Assembly: GCA_038253885.1 (NCBI GenBank)
Contig: JBBSGP010000088.1
Span: forward strand, 1 to 7,917
Source: JALZAQ01 sp038253885
GTDB taxonomy: Bacteria > Gemmatimonadota > Gemmatimonadetes > Gemmatimonadales > Gemmatimonadaceae
DNA length: 7,917 nt
Direction: 5' to 3'
Both the position numbers and the translations under genes were made by a program. Positions 5,778 through 7,917 of this stretch are shown one piece after another. The notes under the pieces are model-generated. The model was not told the origin of the DNA and searched no databases. It was given only the letters and a program-made list of their open reading frames with translations. The first letter of the stretch is position 1, and each line of letters opens with the position of its first letter.

Positions 5778-5980
5778 GTCGCGCGTTTGAGTACACAGTA
5801 ACGCGCCTCCCCGCCGTGTGGCCGGGCACAGCGACGCCCGTGTGGTCGCGCAAGCGTCCGCCATTCAAGACGATCTGGACTCGCGCGCTCGATCTCCTTC
5901 AGCGTGAGGTCGCACGGCTCCACGGCGAGAATGTGCAGGCCAAGCGCGTGCTCGAAGCGCATCACGGCGGTGCCCTGTGA
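5774..5980 (+). CDS. Short phage-type protein, 68 residues
   Basis: The GTG at 5774 overlaps the previous TGA (GTGA). The sequence contains VTRLPAVWPGTATPVWSRKR followed by PPFKTIWTRALDLLQREVARL. The 'R-x-R-x-x-PFxxxWxxxLdLLxrElxxL' pattern resembles the start of a family of small phage and plasmid proteins that are normally longer (recalled, not searched). If so, this copy is short, ending after the helix in HHGGAL. The C-terminal half is probably one amphipathic helix. It lies just before the excisionase candidate. The coupled overlaps support translation; the role is unknown. Confidence 0.55.
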   Translation: MSRAFEYTVTRLPAVWPGTATPVWSRKRPPFKTIWTRALDLLQREVARLHGENVQAKRVLEAHHGGAL

Positions 5981-6333
5981 TGAGCGAATCACTCGATGTG
6001 GTCATCGCCGACATCCGATCCGATGCGCAGGTTCTCCGCGCCGCGGGGCATGAGAAGCAAGCAGCGTACATCGAGCAGGCGTGTGGTCGTGTGGCCGCAG
6101 CCGCGGAGCCGTTCCTGACGTGGCTCTCGGAAGCGGACGCGGGTCTCCGGTCCGGATTCAAGCCGGGATATTTCCGCGCGCGGTTCGCGCGGTGGGAAGC
6201 GCAGGGGTGTGCTCGCCTCGCGCCGCGCAATCATCGCGAGCGACAGTACCTGGAGATCGTCATCCCGGTCCGGGCCAACCTGGATGCCGCGCGCGCGGCG
6301 GCCCGGCGCGCCGCCAACGAGTCGGCAGCCTAG
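5980..6333 (+). CDS. Helix-turn-helix protein, excisionase candidate
   Basis: The protein has 117 residues. After a helical N-terminus, residues about 44-80 (PFLTWLSEADAGLRSGFKPG, then YFRARFARWEAQGCARL) match the winged-helix layout of small MerR/AlpA/Xis-type DNA-binding proteins: 'xxLsxxEAxxxSGxsxxyLRxxFxxWexxGxxr', followed by a wing-like QYLEIVIP strand and a basic Ala/Arg helix. Excisionases bend DNA at attachment sites and bias integrase toward excision. A position immediately upstream of the integrase, with a one-base overlap, supports this role. The ATG at 5980 is preferred over a GTG three bases earlier. A plain transcription regulator is the alternative. Confidence 0.5.
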   Translation: MSESLDVVIADIRSDAQVLRAAGHEKQAAYIEQACGRVAAAAEPFLTWLSEADAGLRSGFKPGYFRARFARWEAQGCARLAPRNHRERQYLEIVIPVRANLDAARAAARRAANESAA

Positions 6334-7514
6334 TGACACCGGGCCCAAGCCGGCGCGTGCTCGCTCGATATGGGCGGCGGGGTGACCAGGTCAAGGTACT
6401 GGTCGAGGTCACGCGTGCGCGTGTCGAGGTGCACTACCGCGCCGCCACAGGGGAGAAGCGGATGCGCACGTTCCCGGACGATCGCGCGGGCCGCAAAGAA
6501 GCCATCGCGTTCGCGGAGGCCTACCTGGAGGAGCGGACCCGGTTGGCCGACGTGCGGGCGGCGCCTTACGACCCGATCACGGTGCGCGCACTGTGGGATG
6601 CGTTTCGCCTCGCCGAGTTTCACAATCTCCGCTCCAAGACGCAACAGGCGTATGCCGAGCGGTGGGCGCGATGGGAGACGTTCCTCACGCGGGGTGCGAT
6701 TGCGGACGACACCACGCTCGATCACGTGGACCGGTTCCGTGCGGCCGCGTCGGCGCAGGGGTACGCACTCAACCAGATCCGGCAGGTGCTGAACGTGGCG
6801 CGCCTCGTCTTCGCCTGGGGTCAGATGCGGAAGAAGATCCGGACCAATGAGATGGCGCTCTTTCGGTGGAAGCAGCCGAAGGACGCGCCGACGATCCAGC
6901 CGGAGGAGTACTCAGCCGGAGAGCTCGAGCGCATCCTTCGGGTGTTCGATCCCACCCAGCACGATCAGTGGCGGCCGTGGGTGGCTCTCATGCTGCTGAT
7001 CGGGAGTGGCCAGCGTGCGAACGCGATCCTTCATCTGGGCTGGTCCGATCTCGACGAGTCGTGGAGCGAGATCACCTGGACCGCCGCGTTCCAGAAGCAG
7101 GGGAAGGAGCTCCGCCGCCCAGTGACGGACACGATTCGCTCGGGCTTGATCGTGGCCGACCTCTGGCGGCGCCGGGCCGGCTTCGTCGCCGAGCTCGACA
7201 CGGCGTTGCGCGTGCCTGTGAAGACGCCCTGGGTGCTGTTCGCGCTGAACAAAAAGGATCAGCCGTACAGCTACTCCTCGCTCTATGCGCAGCTGAGGAA
7301 GGGGGAAGCCAAGGCCGGCGTCGAGCACCGGGCGTACCGCGCCTTCCATGGCGGCCGGCGCATGGTGGTGGGCGAGATCAGCGAGCGCACCGGCGATCGG
7401 ATGCTCGGGCTCGATTATGTGGGCGACATCGATCCAAAGATGCTCAAGGTGTACGACAAGCGGATCGCGGGCCGCGTAGAAAAGGCCGCTCGGGCACTTG
7501 AGGAACAGCGATGA
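6333..7514 (+). CDS. int: Tyrosine site-specific integrase
   Basis: The protein has 393 residues, normal for a phage integrase. The start is the GTG at 6333, overlapping the previous TAG; a longer reading frame upstream would cover the HTH gene. Order: an N-terminal basic beta domain (about 8-65, arm-site type), a SAM-like core-binding domain (about 80-165, SKTQQAYAERWARWETFL) and a catalytic domain. Visible active-site residues are R228 in SGQRANAILHLGWSDLD, K255 or K258 in AFQKQGKELRRPV, H339 and R342 in FHGGRR, and the nucleophile Y374 in LKVYDKR. The usual second His/Trp nine residues before the tyrosine is Asp (GD at 364-365 instead of GH). The gene ends 75 bases from the 3' end of a tRNA-Thr, the typical place for an enzyme that integrates into that tRNA. 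It should catalyse integration and, with the upstream HTH protein, excision. Confidence 0.93.
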   Translation: MTPGPSRRVLARYGRRGDQVKVLVEVTRARVEVHYRAATGEKRMRTFPDDRAGRKEAIAFAEAYLEERTRLADVRAAPYDPITVRALWDAFRLAEFHNLRSKTQQAYAERWARWETFLTRGAIADDTTLDHVDRFRAAASAQGYALNQIRQVLNVARLVFAWGQMRKKIRTNEMALFRWKQPKDAPTIQPEEYSAGELERILRVFDPTQHDQWRPWVALMLLIGSGQRANAILHLGWSDLDESWSEITWTAAFQKQGKELRRPVTDTIRSGLIVADLWRRRAGFVAELDTALRVPVKTPWVLFALNKKDQPYSYSSLYAQLRKGEAKAGVEHRAYRAFHGGRRMVVGEISERTGDRMLGLDYVGDIDPKMLKVYDKRIAGRVEKAARALEEQR

Positions 7515-7654
7515 CGGACACGGCAACGCGCTTCTGGGCGAAGTGGCGAGCAAGCGAGCAACGCCGAATGGCGCGGGAGCGAAGGAGGAGCCAGCTCCGA
7601 GGATCGAACTCGGGACCGCTCGATTACGAATCGAGTGCTCTACCGCTGAGCTAA
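7511..7654 (+). CDS. Small ORF coupled to the integrase, running antisense into tRNA-Thr
   Basis: The ATG at 7511 shares ATGA with the integrase stop, the spacing used throughout this operon. The 47 predicted residues begin MTDTATRFWAKWRASEQRR, a basic helix, and end in the antisense translation of the tRNA (GSNSGPLDYESSALPLS). The first 26 codons lie in element DNA and the rest in the attachment site, so the C-terminus would change on excision. It is either a real short tail gene truncated by integration or a chance frame. Confidence 0.25.
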   Translation: MTDTATRFWAKWRASEQRRMARERRRSQLRGSNSGPLDYESSALPLS

Positions 7655-7660
7655 GCTGGC
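7589..7660 (-). tRNA. tRNA-Thr (anticodon CGU)
   Basis: A complete cloverleaf on the - strand: acceptor GCCAGCT/AGCTGGC (seven perfect pairs), D-arm GCTC/GAGC, anticodon arm CTCGA-TTCGTAA-TCGAG with anticodon CGT (7626-7628), variable loop CGGTC, and T-arm CCGAG-TTCGATC-CTCGG. CCA is not fully encoded (TCCT follows). G1-C72 and C2-G71 agree with threonine identity. Its 3' end faces the integrase, so it is probably the integration target, restored by or supplied by the element. Confidence 0.93.
7614..7660 (-). repeat. Attachment-site core, copy A (in tRNA-Thr)
   Basis: 7614-7644 is identical to 7789-7819 (31 bases) and the similarity extends to 7660 with two mismatches. The repeat covers the variable loop, anticodon arm, D-arm and acceptor 5' strand. 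It sits 100 bases after the integrase stop. A tyrosine integrase commonly crosses over in the anticodon or T region of a tRNA, so this is a good att candidate. Confidence 0.55.
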
Positions 7661-7717
7661 CGGGATGGAGAGAGGGCTGACAGGAAGTGTCCCCGAGATG
7701 TACCTGGGAGGAGAGCG

Positions 7718-7849
7718 ATGAGGAAAAGAGAGCGTTACAAGCCTTTGGACGGCCTTGAGGGAGGGGTGTCGGTGCCGATTGAACCGACGACCGCTCGATT
7801 ACGAATCGAGTGCTCTACCACTGAGCTACGCTGGCGACTGCTGACCTGA
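7718..7849 (+). CDS. Small ORF with a ribosome site, antisense across the tRNA-Thr half
   Basis: The ATG at 7718 has GGAGGAG a few bases upstream. The 43 predicted residues begin MRKRERYKPLDGLEGGVSVP and then run antisense through the second tRNA-Thr copy. The good ribosome site and the sudden change into tRNA sequence suggest either a gene start truncated by an att recombination or chance. Its first 24 or so codons are the only protein-like content in the 128 bases between the two Thr copies. Confidence 0.2.
   Translation: MRKRERYKPLDGLEGGVSVPIEPTTARLRIECSTTELRWRLLT
7764..7835 (-). pseudogene. tRNA-Thr (CGU) 5' half, pseudo-tRNA or split attachment site
   Basis: From the 5' end at 7835 the - strand reads a normal tRNA: acceptor 5' strand GCCAGCG, D-arm GCTC/GAGC, anticodon arm CTCGA-TTCGTAA-TCGAG, variable loop and the T-arm 5' strand with a TTCAATC loop. 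It then fails. The T-arm 3' strand is displaced by GGCA and the expected acceptor strand CGCTGGC is missing. The break lies just beyond the 31-base core shared with the intact copy. Read as a tRNA whose 3' half was exchanged by site-specific recombination, or as a decayed duplicate. The left limit is approximate. Confidence 0.7.
7789..7835 (-). repeat. Attachment-site core, copy B
   Basis: Direct repeat of 7614-7660, offset by exactly 175 bases. The first 31 bases are identical, with single mismatches at 7820 and 7829. Sequence outside the repeat is unrelated except for the short T-loop segment. Confidence 0.55.
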
Positions 7850-7867
7850 TCGAGCGGATCCTGCCCA

Positions 7868-7917
7868 TGCCCTGGCGCGGACTCGAACCGCGACGCCTTA
7901 CGGCACCACCCCCTCAA
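7868..7917 (-). tRNA. tRNA-Leu (anticodon GAG), 3' part, cut by the window end
   Basis: The - strand carries the 3' part of a tRNA: anticodon loop TTGAGGG with GAG (7913-7915), stem strand GGTGG, a long variable arm TGCC-GTAA-GGCG as in class II tRNAs, T-arm CGCGG-TTCGAGT-CCGCG, acceptor strand CCAGGGC and discriminator A at 7868. CCA is not encoded. The long variable arm and the GAG anticodon indicate leucine. The 5' half lies beyond the window. Confidence 0.9.

Noticed and set aside
4679..5864. Two - strand frames (4679-5242 and 5235-5864)
   Set aside because: Shadows of zinc-protein genes whose Cys motifs and overlaps are on the + strand; composition is not protein-like.
6912..7553. Long - strand frame opposite the integrase
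   Set aside because: Entirely antisense to a confidently recognised integrase; no motif of its own.
7764..7835. Copy B as a functional tRNA-Thr
   Set aside because: T-arm 3' strand is shifted and the acceptor 3' strand cannot pair with GCCAGCG.
1..7917. CRISPR array, insertion sequence or toxin-antitoxin pair
   Set aside because: No spaced repeat series, transposase motif or recognisable toxin next to the RHH protein was seen.

Overview
The window is GC-rich and densely packed. It reads as the early/integration end of an integrated phage or phage-like element abutting a tRNA cluster, with what may be host chromosome on the left. The host cannot be fixed from this sequence. The GC content and the style of the secreted protein suggest a free-living GC-rich bacterium, perhaps Gemmatimonadota, but this is only a guess.

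Left part (1-1562): a 71-residue basic protein with a lysine/alanine motif; then about 450 bases without a convincing gene that instead hold a promoter, a long rod-shaped RNA fold resembling 6S RNA, and two strong rho-independent terminators in tandem, all on the + strand. Next come a secreted protein on the - strand and a short unknown + strand protein.

Element (about 1559-7589): a ribbon-helix-helix-like protein on the - strand faces a Cro/CI-type regulator on the + strand, with a near-consensus promoter and palindromic operator candidates between them. From the regulator onwards, eleven + strand genes run to the integrase. Almost all start codons overlap or abut the preceding stop, so they look like one polycistronic, translationally coupled unit. 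The order is regulator, two unknown proteins, a one-helix membrane protein, a zinc protein, a RecT/Erf-like candidate ssDNA-annealing protein, two more zinc proteins, an unknown, an eight-cysteine zinc protein, a short protein, an excisionase-like HTH protein and a tyrosine integrase. The likely logic is lysogeny control, then recombination/replication accessory proteins, then excision/integration. No capsid, terminase, portal or relaxase gene is visible, so prophage, satellite and integrative element cannot be told apart here.

Right part (7589-7917): all tRNAs are on the - strand. There is an intact tRNA-Thr(CGU) whose 3' end faces the integrase, then a second tRNA-Thr(CGU) 5' half 175 bases further on that lacks a workable T-arm/acceptor 3' side, then a tRNA-Leu(GAG) cut by the window edge. 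The two Thr copies share a 31-base perfect core and are the best attachment-site candidates. No third copy of this core was seen in the window, so the other end of the element probably lies outside it.
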